Source of the DNA: Streptomyces sp. NBC_00708
GTDB taxonomy: Bacteria; Actinomycetota; Actinomycetes; Streptomycetales; Streptomycetaceae
Assembly (NCBI GenBank): GCA_036226585.1
Contig: CP108997.1
Coordinates: forward strand, 1,612,001-1,676,000
Length of the DNA stretch: 64,000 nucleotides
Direction of reading: 5' to 3'
Shown: in pieces, positions 34,398-42,469 of the stretch
How the letters are laid out: every line of letters begins with the position of its first letter
Position numbering within the stretch: position 1 is the stretch's first letter
Program-made: the position numbers and the translations under genes
The notes under the pieces: model-generated
What the model saw: only the letters and a program-made list of their open reading frames with translations
What the model was told of the DNA's origin: nothing
Databases searched by the model: none

Positions 34398-34425
34398 TTG
34401 TCCAAACAGCCAAGATCTTTGTCCA
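34398..34425. promoter_or_regulatory. candidate AraC-type operator (direct repeat)
   Basis: TTGTCCA at 34398-34404 and again at 34419-34425, exactly 21 bases (two helical turns) apart, in the 144-base gap between the araC-type regulator and the beta-galactosidase gene. AraC dimers bind such direct half-sites. Confidence 0.55.
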
Positions 34426-34491
34426 TGGACCGGCCGCACGCCAGGGGTGAGGCTGGACCGAGACATTCCGCGCATCAGGAGAACGGGCACC

Positions 34492-36267
34492 ATGGCTGAC
34501 TTCACCGTCGGGGACGACGACTTCCGGATCGACGGGAAGCCCGTACGGCTGCTGTCGGGGGCCCTGCACTACTTCCGGGTGCACGAGGGGCAGTGGGACC
34601 ACCGGCTGGCGATGCTGCGGGCGATGGGCCTGAACTGTGTGGAGACGTACGTCCCGTGGAATCTGCACGAGCCCCGGCCGGGGCGGTTCCGGGACACCGG
34701 TGCGCTCGGCCGGTTCCTGGACGCGGCGCACCGCGCCGGTCTGTGGGCGATCGTGCGGCCGGGCCCGTACATCTGCGCGGAGTGGGAGAACGGCGGTCTG
34801 CCGACGTGGGTGACCGGCCGGTTCGGCCGCCGGGTGCGGACCCGGGACGAGGGGTACCTCGACGCGGTGCGGTCCTGGTTCGCCGAGCTGCTGCCGCAGG
34901 TCGTCGAGCGGCAGGCGGACCGCGGCGGTCCGGTGATCATGGTGCAGGCGGAGAACGAGTACGGGAGTTACGGCACCGACGCCGTGCATCTGAGGCAGCT
35001 GGCGGACCTGCTCGCCGCGTCCGGGGTGAGCGTGCCGCTGTTCACCTCGGACGGGCCGGAGGACCACATGCTCACCGGCGGTTCGGTGCCGGGTCTGCTC
35101 GCCACGGCCAACTTCGGTTCGGGCGCCCGCGAGGCGTTCCGGGTGCTGCGCCGCCATCAGGAGTCGGGTCCTTTGATGTGCATGGAGTTCTGGTGCGGCT
35201 GGTTCGAGCACTGGGGTGCGCCGCCGGTGGTACGCGACCCGGCGCAGGCGGCCGGTGCGCTGGCGGAGATCCTGGAGTGCGGGGCGTCGGTGAACATCTA
35301 CATGGCGCACGGCGGCACCAACTTCGCGGGCTGGGCGGGCGCCAACCGCTCGGGCCCGCTCCAGGACCGGGCGCTGCTGCCGACGGTGACGTCGTACGAC
35401 TACGACGCGCCGGTCGACGAGTACGGGCGGGCGACGGAGAAGTTCCGCCTGTTCCGCGAGGTCCTGGCCGGGTACGCGGACGGGCCGCTGCCCGCGCTGC
35501 CGCCGGAGCCCGTCGGACTCGCCCCGGTGCGGGCGGAGCTGACGGAGTGGGCGCCGCTGCCGGCCGTCCTCGATGCGCTGGGGGACGAGGAGACGGCGGA
35601 GAGCGGGGTGCCGCCCACGTTCGAGGAGCTGGGCGTCGACCGGGGCCTGGTGCGCTACCGGGTCGCCGTGCCGGGTCCGCGCCGCCCGTACGCCCTGGGC
35701 GTCTCGGGGCTGCGGGACCGGGCGGTGGTGTACGTGGACGGGGTGCGCCGGGGCGTCCTGAGCGAGGAGGCGGGGACCCTGGAGGAGCCGGTGGCCGGGC
35801 CCGCCGACGTGGAGCTGTGGGTGGAGTCGCTGGGCCGGGTCAACTACGGGCCGCGCCTGGGCGAGCCGAAGGGGATCACCGGGGGCGTGCTGCACGAGCG
35901 CCAGTATCTGCACGGGGTGCGGGCGCGGGCGCTGCGGCTGGACGCGTTCGAGGAGCCGGGAGCGGTGGCGGACCTCCCGTTCGCGCCGGTCGACGGGGCC
36001 GGAGGGACGGGCCTGTACCGGGGCACGTTCGAGACGGCGGGCGGGGCGGATCACGCGGGGCTCGAACTGCCGGGCTGGACCCGGGGGTTCGTCTGGGTGA
36101 ACGGCTTCTGCCTGGGCCGCTACTGGTCGGCGGGCCCGCAGCACACGCTGTACGTGCCGGGTCCGGTGCTGCGGGACGGCGTCAACGAGGTGTGGGTGCT
36201 GGAGACGGAGGGCGCGGGGGCGCCGTTCGCCGAGCTGGGCCCGGGGCTGCCGGTCCGTAGCGGCTGA
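34492..36267 (+). CDS. beta-galactosidase, glycoside hydrolase family 35
   Basis: 591 residues from ATG 34492 (AGGAG upstream). GH35 TIM barrel: LSGALHYFRVHEGQWDHRL at the start, acid/base Glu156 in QAENEYG, nucleophile Glu232 in CMEFWCGWFEHWG, and NIYMAHGGTNFAGWAG. C-terminal jelly-roll domains include LGRYWSAGPQHTLYVPGP. No signal peptide is visible, so the enzyme is probably cytosolic and acts on imported beta-galactosides. A single-gene unit under the divergent AraC regulator. Confidence 0.95.
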   Translation: MADFTVGDDDFRIDGKPVRLLSGALHYFRVHEGQWDHRLAMLRAMGLNCVETYVPWNLHEPRPGRFRDTGALGRFLDAAHRAGLWAIVRPGPYICAEWENGGLPTWVTGRFGRRVRTRDEGYLDAVRSWFAELLPQVVERQADRGGPVIMVQAENEYGSYGTDAVHLRQLADLLAASGVSVPLFTSDGPEDHMLTGGSVPGLLATANFGSGAREAFRVLRRHQESGPLMCMEFWCGWFEHWGAPPVVRDPAQAAGALAEILECGASVNIYMAHGGTNFAGWAGANRSGPLQDRALLPTVTSYDYDAPVDEYGRATEKFRLFREVLAGYADGPLPALPPEPVGLAPVRAELTEWAPLPAVLDALGDEETAESGVPPTFEELGVDRGLVRYRVAVPGPRRPYALGVSGLRDRAVVYVDGVRRGVLSEEAGTLEEPVAGPADVELWVESLGRVNYGPRLGEPKGITGGVLHERQYLHGVRARALRLDAFEEPGAVADLPFAPVDGAGGTGLYRGTFETAGGADHAGLELPGWTRGFVWVNGFCLGRYWSAGPQHTLYVPGPVLRDGVNEVWVLETEGAGAPFAELGPGLPVRSG

Positions 36268-36337
36268 CAACCCCCGGGCGCCCGCCGCGGTCTACAGTGG
36301 TGAGGAGTCGAGCGTCGCGCGAGCGGGGGGTACGGAC

Positions 36338-37240
36338 GTGACGGACAGCCCCCGCAACAGCCCGGTCGAGCACGGCTTCCCGCATCTGGACACGGTCCGC
36401 TCGGCGATCACCGCGCTGTACCGGCGGCTGTCGGCCGACGGGGTCCAGCGGTTCGCCCCCAGCCTCGCCCCGGTCGACGCGGCGTTCGCGGACGCGGACG
36501 ATCTGCACCTGGGCGCGCAGCGGGTGGCGCGGGCGATGGTGCACCACTACCGGCTGCCGGACGCCCGGGTGATCGTGGCGTTCCGGGCGATGGAGCACGC
36601 GGGCAGTGTGGAACTCGCGGCGGGCCCCGAGTACTTCGTGGAGCTGAACGACCGCTTCCGTACGCACCGCCGGGACATCGGCGCGGCCCTGTCGCACGAG
36701 GTCGCGCATGTGCTGCTGCACCGGCTGGGCCTGGAGTTCCCCGGCACCCGGGACAACGAGATCCTGACCGACACGACGGCGGCCTATCTGGGCGCGGGCT
36801 GGCTGCTGCTGGACGCGTTCCGCGAGGACGCGGTCTCCAGCCAGAAGCTCGGCTATCTGACGCCGGAGGAGTTCGGGTACGTGCTGGCCAAGCGGGCGCA
36901 GGTGTTCGACGAGGACCCCTCGCCGTGGTTCACCAGCCCGCAGGCGTACACCGCGTACGCGCAGGGCCGGGCGCGGGCGCTGCGGGACGCGTCGCAGCCG
37001 CCGCTGACGGCGGCCGGCTGGGCGGGGCGCCGTCGGTACGCGAAGGACCGGCGGTACGCGTCGGAGCATCCGGGGGCGGGGGCGGCGCCGGGGGTTCCGT
37101 ACGCCTTCGAGTCCGCCGGGGACGGGTTGCGGGTCGCGTTCGCGTGCCCGACGTGCCATCAGCGCAACCGGGTTCCGGTGCGGGGGCGGGTTCGGGTGCG
37201 GTGCGCGCTGTGCCGTGCGGTGCTGGACTGCACGACCTGA
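36338..37240 (+). CDS. zincin-like metalloprotease-fold protein with C-terminal zinc ribbon
   Basis: 300 residues from GTG 36338. HEVAH (120-124) inside ALSHEVAHVLLHRLG is a complete zincin motif, and NEILTDTTAAYLGAGW (140-155) gives acidic candidates for the third ligand (Glu141, Asp145), as in gluzincins/ImmA-like proteases. The last 50 residues hold CPTC and CALC, a zinc ribbon that may recruit protein or nucleic acid. No signal peptide. The family is common in streptomycetes and has no assigned role that I know. TACAGT near 36292 may be its -10. Confidence 0.72.
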   Translation: MTDSPRNSPVEHGFPHLDTVRSAITALYRRLSADGVQRFAPSLAPVDAAFADADDLHLGAQRVARAMVHHYRLPDARVIVAFRAMEHAGSVELAAGPEYFVELNDRFRTHRRDIGAALSHEVAHVLLHRLGLEFPGTRDNEILTDTTAAYLGAGWLLLDAFREDAVSSQKLGYLTPEEFGYVLAKRAQVFDEDPSPWFTSPQAYTAYAQGRARALRDASQPPLTAAGWAGRRRYAKDRRYASEHPGAGAAPGVPYAFESAGDGLRVAFACPTCHQRNRVPVRGRVRVRCALCRAVLDCTT

Positions 37241-37275
37241 GCGCCCTCTTCGGGGGCGCTGCCCCCGGACCCCCG

Positions 37276-37354
37276 CTCCTCAATCGCCGGAGGGGCTTGA
37301 AGTGGCCCCCGGAGGTGCACGATCCGCCCGGCCGGAGGGGCTTGAAGTGGCCCC
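37276..37354. repeat. dispersed CTCAATCGCCGG-type repeat and 23-bp direct repeat
   Basis: A copy of the CTCAATCGCCGGA...GGGCTTGA element begins at 37278. A 23-bp sequence starting CCGGAGGGGCTTGAAGTGG occurs at 37287-37309 and again at 37332-37354. It lies between converging genes. Confidence 0.8.
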
Positions 37355-37370
37355 TCCGGCGAGCGGGGTA

Positions 37371-38969
37371 CTACGCGGCGCGGCGGCCGCGTGTGGGCGC
37401 GGAGCCGCGGCCCGTGCCGCGTGCGGGGGCCGCGCCCCGGCCGGTGCCGCGGGCGGCGCCGGTGCGGGGGGCGGCGCCCCGGGTGGTGCCTGCCGCGCTC
37501 GACGCGGACCCGCGGCCGCGGCCCCGGCTGCCCGAGCGGGTGCCGGTGCCGGACCCGGCCGGCCGCGTGCGCGGCTTCGGCTGGGTGGGCTGCGGGACCT
37601 CTATGACGACCGCGATACCGGACGGTTCACGGGCGCCGGTGATGCGGGTCAGTTCCTCGTCGCTGGACTTGATGCGGGTGGTGCGCGGCGCGATACCGGC
37701 GTCCTGCATCAGGCGGGTCATGTCCCGCTTCTCGTCGGGCAGCACCAGCGTGACGACGCTGCCGGACTCCCCGGCCCGTGCGGTGCGCCCGCCGCGGTGG
37801 AGGTAGTCCTTGTGGTCGGTCGGCGGGTCCACGTTGACGACCAGGTCGAGGTCGTCGACGTGGATGCCGCGCGCCGCCACATTGGTCGCGACGAGCGCCG
37901 TGACCTGGCCGTTCTTGAACTGGTCCAGGGTCCGGTTGCGCTGCGGCTGCGAGCGTCCGCCGTGCAGCGCGGCGGCGCGTACACCGCTGGCGAGCAGCCG
38001 CTTGGCGAAGCGGTCCGCCGCGCGCTTGGTGTCGACGAACATGATCACGCGTCCCTCGCGGGCGGCGATCTTCGTGGCGACGGCCTTCTTGTCGGTCTCG
38101 TCGAGCACATGGAGGACGTGGTGCTCCATGGTGGTGACGGCGCCGGCCGACGGGTCGACCGAGTGCACGACGGGGTCGGTGAGGAACATCTTGACCAGGC
38201 GGTCGATGTTCTTGTCCAGGGTCGCGGAGAACAGCATCCGCTGGCCGTCCGGCTCGACCTGCTTGAGCAGGGCGGTGACCTGCGGCATGAAGCCCATGTC
38301 GGCCATCTGGTCGGCCTCGTCGAGGACCGTGACGGAGACCTGGTCCAGGCGGCAGTCGCCCCGCTCGATGAGGTCCTTCAGCCGGCCGGGGGTCGCGACG
38401 AGCACTTCGGCGCCGCGCCGCAGGGTGGCGGACTGCTTGGTGATCGACATGCCGCCGACGACGGTGGCCAGCCGCAGGTTCACGGAGGTCGCGTACGGCG
38501 TCATCGCGTCGGTGACCTGCTGGGCGAGCTCGCGGGTCGGTACGAGGACGAGGACCAGGGGGGCCTTCGGTTCGGCGCGGCGGCCCGCGGTGCGGGCCAG
38601 GAGCGCGAGGCCGAAGGCCAGGGTCTTGCCGGAGCCGGTGCGGCCCCGGCCGAGGATGTCGCGGCCGGCCAACGAGTTGGGCAGGGTGGCGCCCTGGATC
38701 GGGAACGGCTCGGTCACGCCCTGCGCGGCAAGGGTCTTCAGCAGGGCTGCGGGCATGTCCAGCTCGGCGAACGCCTCGACGGCGGGCAGTGCGGGGGTGA
38801 TGGTTTCGGGCAGCGCGAATTCGCCCTGCGGCGGCGTGGCCCTGCGACGGGGCGACGCCTTTCCGGATCCCTTGCCGGAACCCTGCGCGGTTGCCTTTGC
38901 CTGGGCCGTGCCACGCCCCCTCGACGGGCGGTTGCGGGCGGGACGGTCCTGACGTTCGGAGCGGGTCAT
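37371..38969 (-). CDS. DEAD-box ATP-dependent RNA helicase
   Basis: 532 residues from ATG 38969, with AGGAGG 11 bases upstream. A basic N-terminus (SGKGSGKASPRRRATP) precedes the Q motif, Walker A GRTGSGKT (109-116), PTRELAQ, DEAD at 217-220, SAT in LFSATLDK, and C-terminal motifs LVATNVAARGIHV and HRGGRTARAG. The tail is Arg/Gly/Thr repeats, an RNA-binding extension. It unwinds structured RNA. The cold-shock gene lies directly upstream in the same direction, separated by a terminator that may allow read-through. Confidence 0.95.
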   Translation of the reverse strand: MTRSERQDRPARNRPSRGRGTAQAKATAQGSGKGSGKASPRRRATPPQGEFALPETITPALPAVEAFAELDMPAALLKTLAAQGVTEPFPIQGATLPNSLAGRDILGRGRTGSGKTLAFGLALLARTAGRRAEPKAPLVLVLVPTRELAQQVTDAMTPYATSVNLRLATVVGGMSITKQSATLRRGAEVLVATPGRLKDLIERGDCRLDQVSVTVLDEADQMADMGFMPQVTALLKQVEPDGQRMLFSATLDKNIDRLVKMFLTDPVVHSVDPSAGAVTTMEHHVLHVLDETDKKAVATKIAAREGRVIMFVDTKRAADRFAKRLLASGVRAAALHGGRSQPQRNRTLDQFKNGQVTALVATNVAARGIHVDDLDLVVNVDPPTDHKDYLHRGGRTARAGESGSVVTLVLPDEKRDMTRLMQDAGIAPRTTRIKSSDEELTRITGAREPSGIAVVIEVPQPTQPKPRTRPAGSGTGTRSGSRGRGRGSASSAAGTTRGAAPRTGAARGTGRGAAPARGTGRGSAPTRGRRAA

Positions 38970-38998
38970 ATCGGGATTGTCCTCCTGGGACAGCACGA

Positions 38999-39033
38999 GC
39001 CGGGGCCCGCACCTTCACGGTGCGGGCCCCGGC
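38999..39033 (-). terminator. terminator of the cold-shock gene
   Basis: GCCGGGGCCCGCACC (38999-39013) pairs perfectly over 15 bp with 39019-39033, loop TTCAC. It sits between the cold-shock gene and the helicase gene, 22 bases after the cold-shock stop. Confidence 0.88.
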
Positions 39034-39054
39034 TGCGAGGTACGCGTCCGGCAA

Positions 39055-39258
39055 TTAGGCCGGGACGATGTTCTCCGCCTGCGGGCCCTTCTGGCCCTGC
39101 GTGACGTCGAAGCTGACCTTCTGGCCCTCGACGAGCTCGCGGAAGCCCGAGGCGTTGATGTTGGAGTAGTGGGCGAAGACGTCGGCGCCGCCGCCGTCCT
39201 GCTCGATGAAGCCGAAGCCCTTTTCAGAGTTGAACCACTTCACGGTTCCCGTAGCCAT
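39055..39258 (-). CDS. cold-shock domain protein (CspA family)
   Basis: 67 residues, full length for the family. OB fold with RNP1 KGFGFI (13-18) and RNP2 VFAHY (27-31), start [14 protein letters not shown]. It binds single-stranded RNA/DNA and melts RNA structure. AGGAG lies upstream of the ATG within the palindrome CTCCTTAGGAG, which could occlude the ribosome binding site. The 230-base leader region also holds a hairpin with a U-rich tail. Confidence 0.97.
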   Translation of the reverse strand: MATGTVKWFNSEKGFGFIEQDGGGADVFAHYSNINASGFRELVEGQKVSFDVTQGQKGPQAENIVPA

Positions 39259-39345
39259 GTCGTTCTCCTAAGGAGGTGCAGTGCCGGAAATTCGCACTTT
39301 ACGAATTCCAAGTCGCCGCATTGAGCCCCATCCGGAGAAAGCCGG

Positions 39346-39385
39346 AAAACAATAAAGCGCCTGACGAAGCATTCCCGTCAGGCGC
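39346..39385 (-). terminator. hairpin plus T-rich tract upstream of the cold-shock gene
   Basis: On the minus strand GCGCCTGACG (39385-39376) pairs with CGTCAGGCGC (39366-39357), loop of 9, followed by TTTATTGTTTT (39356-39346). It is a good intrinsic terminator. It lies 102 bases after the PPOX gene stop and about 100 bases before the cold-shock start, so it either ends the PPOX transcript or attenuates the cold-shock leader. Confidence 0.75.
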
Positions 39386-39487
39386 ACATAAAGTTCATGG
39401 GTACCAAAACTGCAACGGGCCCAACGGTAGCACGGATCACCGCCGTGTGGAGGGAGACGCGCCTCACGCGCGGCCGGCGCGTCGCGC

Positions 39488-39994
39488 TCAGCGGCCCTGC
39501 GAGAGCGTCTTGTCGTCGTTGCCCCTGCGGATCTCGCGCAGCGGGCGGCCGGGGCGCCAGGTGCTGATGACAAGCGTATCCCCGCCCTCCAGGCCGACGC
39601 GGACCACCTCGGTGGGCTCGACGCGGAAGAGGTGGAAGGGCTCGGGCGGAGTGCGCTCCTCGATGAAGCGGGCGAGCACCGCGGGGTCGGTGACTTCGAC
39701 GGCGCGTCCGGAGATCCGGACGTCGCCGTCGGCCATCGTGGCGTCGGGACCGGGGTTGGCGTGCACCGAGAAGCGGGGGTCGCGGCGCAGATCGAGGGCC
39801 TTGCGGGAGTTCGGCATCATGCCGAGGTGCGGCTCGTCCTCCCAGAAGTCCACCTCCAGGCCGGTGAGCCGGGGTGATCCGTCCTCGCGGAGGGTGGCGA
39901 GGACGTGGTGGCGGTACTGCGCGAACCGCCGGCGCACGGTGTCGGCGAAGTCCGGTTCGGCGGTGCGGAAGTCTGTCCAGGAACTCGTGGTCAT
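39488..39994 (-). CDS. pyridoxamine 5'-phosphate oxidase-fold (PPOX) family protein
   Basis: 168 residues. Split-barrel pattern HHVLATLREDGSPRLTGLEVDFWEDEPHLGMM, then SRKALDLRRDPRFSVHANPG and DGDVRISGRAVEVTD. Actinobacterial members of this kind bind F420, FMN or haem; the cofactor cannot be chosen from sequence alone. It has no operon partner other than the downstream cold-shock gene across a terminator. Confidence 0.8.
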   Translation of the reverse strand: MTTSSWTDFRTAEPDFADTVRRRFAQYRHHVLATLREDGSPRLTGLEVDFWEDEPHLGMMPNSRKALDLRRDPRFSVHANPGPDATMADGDVRISGRAVEVTDPAVLARFIEERTPPEPFHLFRVEPTEVVRVGLEGGDTLVISTWRPGRPLREIRRGNDDKTLSQGR

Positions 39995-40172
39995 GACCCC
40001 ATGGAACTCAGGAATCCCGACATCCTCTGTCCGGTTTCCCGTCCGTCCGTCCGCACCCCACCCGTTCGGGTGTACGGAGCCCGGGTCGGGCCCGCCCTGC
40101 CCGGTTCGCTATCTTGATCGCCGCCGTCCCCCCACCGGCCCCAGATCCCCCGTACAGACGAAGGAGCCGGCC

Positions 40173-41093
40173 ATGGAGGCCGTCACCACGTGCTACCGCC
40201 ACCCCTCGTACGAGACGTATGTGAGCTGCGTCCGCTGCGAGCGGTTCATCTGCCCGTCCTGCATGCGGGAGGCGGCGGTCGGCCACCAGTGCGTGGAGTG
40301 CGTGAAGGAGGGGCAGCGCTCGGTACGCCGGGCCCGCACGGCGTTCGGCGGCACGGTGACGCGGACCGCGGTGCCGGTCGTCACGTACGCCCTCATAGGT
40401 CTCAACGTCCTGGCGTACGTGGTGGAGCTGATACGTCCGGGGGTCGTCGACCGGTTCGCGATGGGCGGGGCCTGGCTGACCGATACGGAGGGCGGGCGGT
40501 ACGTCTACGTCGACGGCGGCTATCCCGGGTTCGGCGTGGCCGGGGTGGTCGACGGTGAGTGGTACCGGCTGCTGACCGGGTCCTTCCTCCATCTGCCGCC
40601 GGACGGCACCTCGTTCGGGTCGATGCCGTTCGGGGTGCTGCACCTGGTGTTCAACATGTACGCGCTGTGGAATCTCGGCCGGGTCGTCGAGGAGCAGCTG
40701 GGCCGGGTCCGCTTCCTCGCCCTGTATCTGCTGGCGGCGCTGGGCGGTTCGGTGCTGGTGTACCTGGTCTCGCCGTCGGACGAGGTGGTGGGCGCGTCGG
40801 GGGCGGTCTTCGGGCTGGCTGCGGCGTTCTACGTGATCAGCCGGCGCCTGGGCCGGGATCTGCGGGAGGTCAACAGCTTCCTGGCCGGGTTCCTGGTGTG
40901 GATGCTGATCTCGGCGGCCTTCACCTCGTGGGAGGCGCACCTGGGCGGTCTGCTCACCGGGGCGGCGGTGACCGTCGTGTACGCGTACGCCCCCGCCGGA
41001 CGGCGTACGGCGGTGCAGACGGCGGGCTGTGTGGTGCTGGCGGCGGTGCTGGTGCTGCTGGTGGTCCTCAAGACGTCCGCGCTGACCGGCTGA
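40173..41093 (+). CDS. rhomboid family intramembrane serine protease with N-terminal zinc finger
   Basis: 306 residues from ATG 40173 (AAGGAG upstream). Residues 7-43 form a B-box-like finger: Cys7/His10, Cys19/Cys22, Cys27/Cys30, His38/Cys40/Cys43. Rhomboid membrane domain: HLVFNMYALWNLG (oxyanion Asn161), catalytic Ser209 in VGASGAVFGL, and His256 in EAHLGGLLTG. It should cleave transmembrane substrates within the bilayer. A Gly/Tyr-rich loop between helices 1 and 2 is the usual L1. Followed 29 bases later by a transporter gene in the same direction. Confidence 0.92.
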   Translation: MEAVTTCYRHPSYETYVSCVRCERFICPSCMREAAVGHQCVECVKEGQRSVRRARTAFGGTVTRTAVPVVTYALIGLNVLAYVVELIRPGVVDRFAMGGAWLTDTEGGRYVYVDGGYPGFGVAGVVDGEWYRLLTGSFLHLPPDGTSFGSMPFGVLHLVFNMYALWNLGRVVEEQLGRVRFLALYLLAALGGSVLVYLVSPSDEVVGASGAVFGLAAAFYVISRRLGRDLREVNSFLAGFLVWMLISAAFTSWEAHLGGLLTGAAVTVVYAYAPAGRRTAVQTAGCVVLAAVLVLLVVLKTSALTG

Positions 41094-41122
41094 GCGGGGC
41101 CGGGCGGCCCCGGTCTGACACG

Positions 41123-42352
41123 ATGACCCGCATGCGGAAAGATCACCCCACGCCGCTCCCGCGTGCTCTGGCGCGGCGGCTGCACCCCCTGGACTGGCTG
41201 GCCGGCGGGCTGCTCCTGCTCGGGGTGATCGCGGCGGCGACCGGGCTGCTGCCCGCCGGTCCGGCGCAGGACCAGCTGCGGCGCATCGGGCCGCTGCTGG
41301 CGTTCCTGGCGACCGTGATCGTGCTGGCGGAGCTGGCGGGCCGGGCCCAGGTCTTCGACGTGGTCGCGGCGTGGGTGGCGCGGGCGGGGCGCGGGCGTTA
41401 TCCGCTGTTGTTCGGGCTGTGCGTGGCGTTCGCCTCGCTGACCACGATCACTCTGAACCTGGACACGACGGCGGTGCTGCTCACCCCGGTGATGCTGGCG
41501 CTCGCCGGGCGGGTGGGCATCGCGGCGGTGCCGCTGGCGATGACGACGGTGTGGCTCGCCAACACCGCGAGTCTGCTGCTGCCGGTGTCGAACCTGACCA
41601 ATCTGCTGGCGGCGGACCGGGTGGACCTCTCCCCCGCCGGGCTGGCGGCCGTGATGTGGCTGCCGCAGCTGGCCGCGATCGGGATGACGGCGCTGTGCCT
41701 GTGGGTGTTCTACTGGCGCCGGGGCCGGCGGGGCGCGGACACCTACACCCCGCCGCCGGTGCCCTCGCCCGACGACCGGGTGCTGCTGGGCGTGTGCTCG
41801 GTGGCGTGTGCCGGGTTCCTGCTGGCGATCCTGGCGGTGGACGTGCCGCTGTGGTCCGCGTCGCTGGTGGCGATGGTGGTCGTGGTGGTGGCGTACGCGG
41901 TGCGGCGCCGCGAGGAGCTGCGGATCTCGCTGATCCCGTGGCGGCTGCTGGTCCTGGTACCGGGGATGTTCCTGGTGGTGGAGACGGTCAACGCGCACGG
42001 GCTGCACGAGGTGCTGGTGCGGGCGCTCGGCTCGGACGACGGCCTGGCGGGCATGCTGCGTACGGCGGGGGTGGGCGCCGGGCTCGCCAACGTACTGAAC
42101 AACCTTCCGGCGTACGTGGCGGGCGAGGCGGTCGTTCCGGCGGACAACCACCATCAGCTGCTCGCCCTGCTGATCGGGGTGAACGTGGGCCCGCTGGTCA
42201 CGCCGTGGGGGTCGCTGGCGACGCTGCTGTGGTTCGAGCGGTGCCGGTTCCAGGGGACGCGCATCGGCGTACGGCGGTTCGCGCTGACCGGTCTGGTGCT
42301 GGCGGTGACGGCGACGGCCGCCGCGACCTGTGCGCTGGCGCTGACCGTCTGA
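41123..42352 (+). CDS. SLC13/ArsB-like anion permease
   Basis: 409 residues from ATG 41123 (ATG 41132 is possible). About 11 membrane segments. Family motifs are FASLTTITLNLDTTAVLLTPVM in the first half and GLANVLNNLPAYVAG followed by LIGVNVGPLVTPWGSLATLLW in the second, the repeated hairpin-loop pattern of the ion transporter superfamily. It could export arsenite or move dicarboxylates; no arsenic genes are nearby. Possibly co-transcribed with the rhomboid gene. Confidence 0.85.
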   Translation: MTRMRKDHPTPLPRALARRLHPLDWLAGGLLLLGVIAAATGLLPAGPAQDQLRRIGPLLAFLATVIVLAELAGRAQVFDVVAAWVARAGRGRYPLLFGLCVAFASLTTITLNLDTTAVLLTPVMLALAGRVGIAAVPLAMTTVWLANTASLLLPVSNLTNLLAADRVDLSPAGLAAVMWLPQLAAIGMTALCLWVFYWRRGRRGADTYTPPPVPSPDDRVLLGVCSVACAGFLLAILAVDVPLWSASLVAMVVVVVAYAVRRREELRISLIPWRLLVLVPGMFLVVETVNAHGLHEVLVRALGSDDGLAGMLRTAGVGAGLANVLNNLPAYVAGEAVVPADNHHQLLALLIGVNVGPLVTPWGSLATLLWFERCRFQGTRIGVRRFALTGLVLAVTATAAATCALALTV

Positions 42353-42383
42353 GACCGGGCGGCACCTGCCCCCGAATGCGCCA

Positions 42384-42425
42384 CGGCGCCTGCCGAATCG
42401 TCCGGTCGGGGACGGGCAGGCGCCG
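42384..42425. terminator. bidirectional terminator between the permease gene and gltD
   Basis: CGGCGCCTGCC (42384-42394) pairs with GGCAGGCGCCG (42415-42425) over 11 bp. The loop contains an inner stem CGTCC/GGACG. It lies between converging genes. Confidence 0.85.
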
Positions 42426-42469
42426 CGTTCAGTTCCGTACGCCGTTGTACGGGACGTCTGTGTGCCGTG

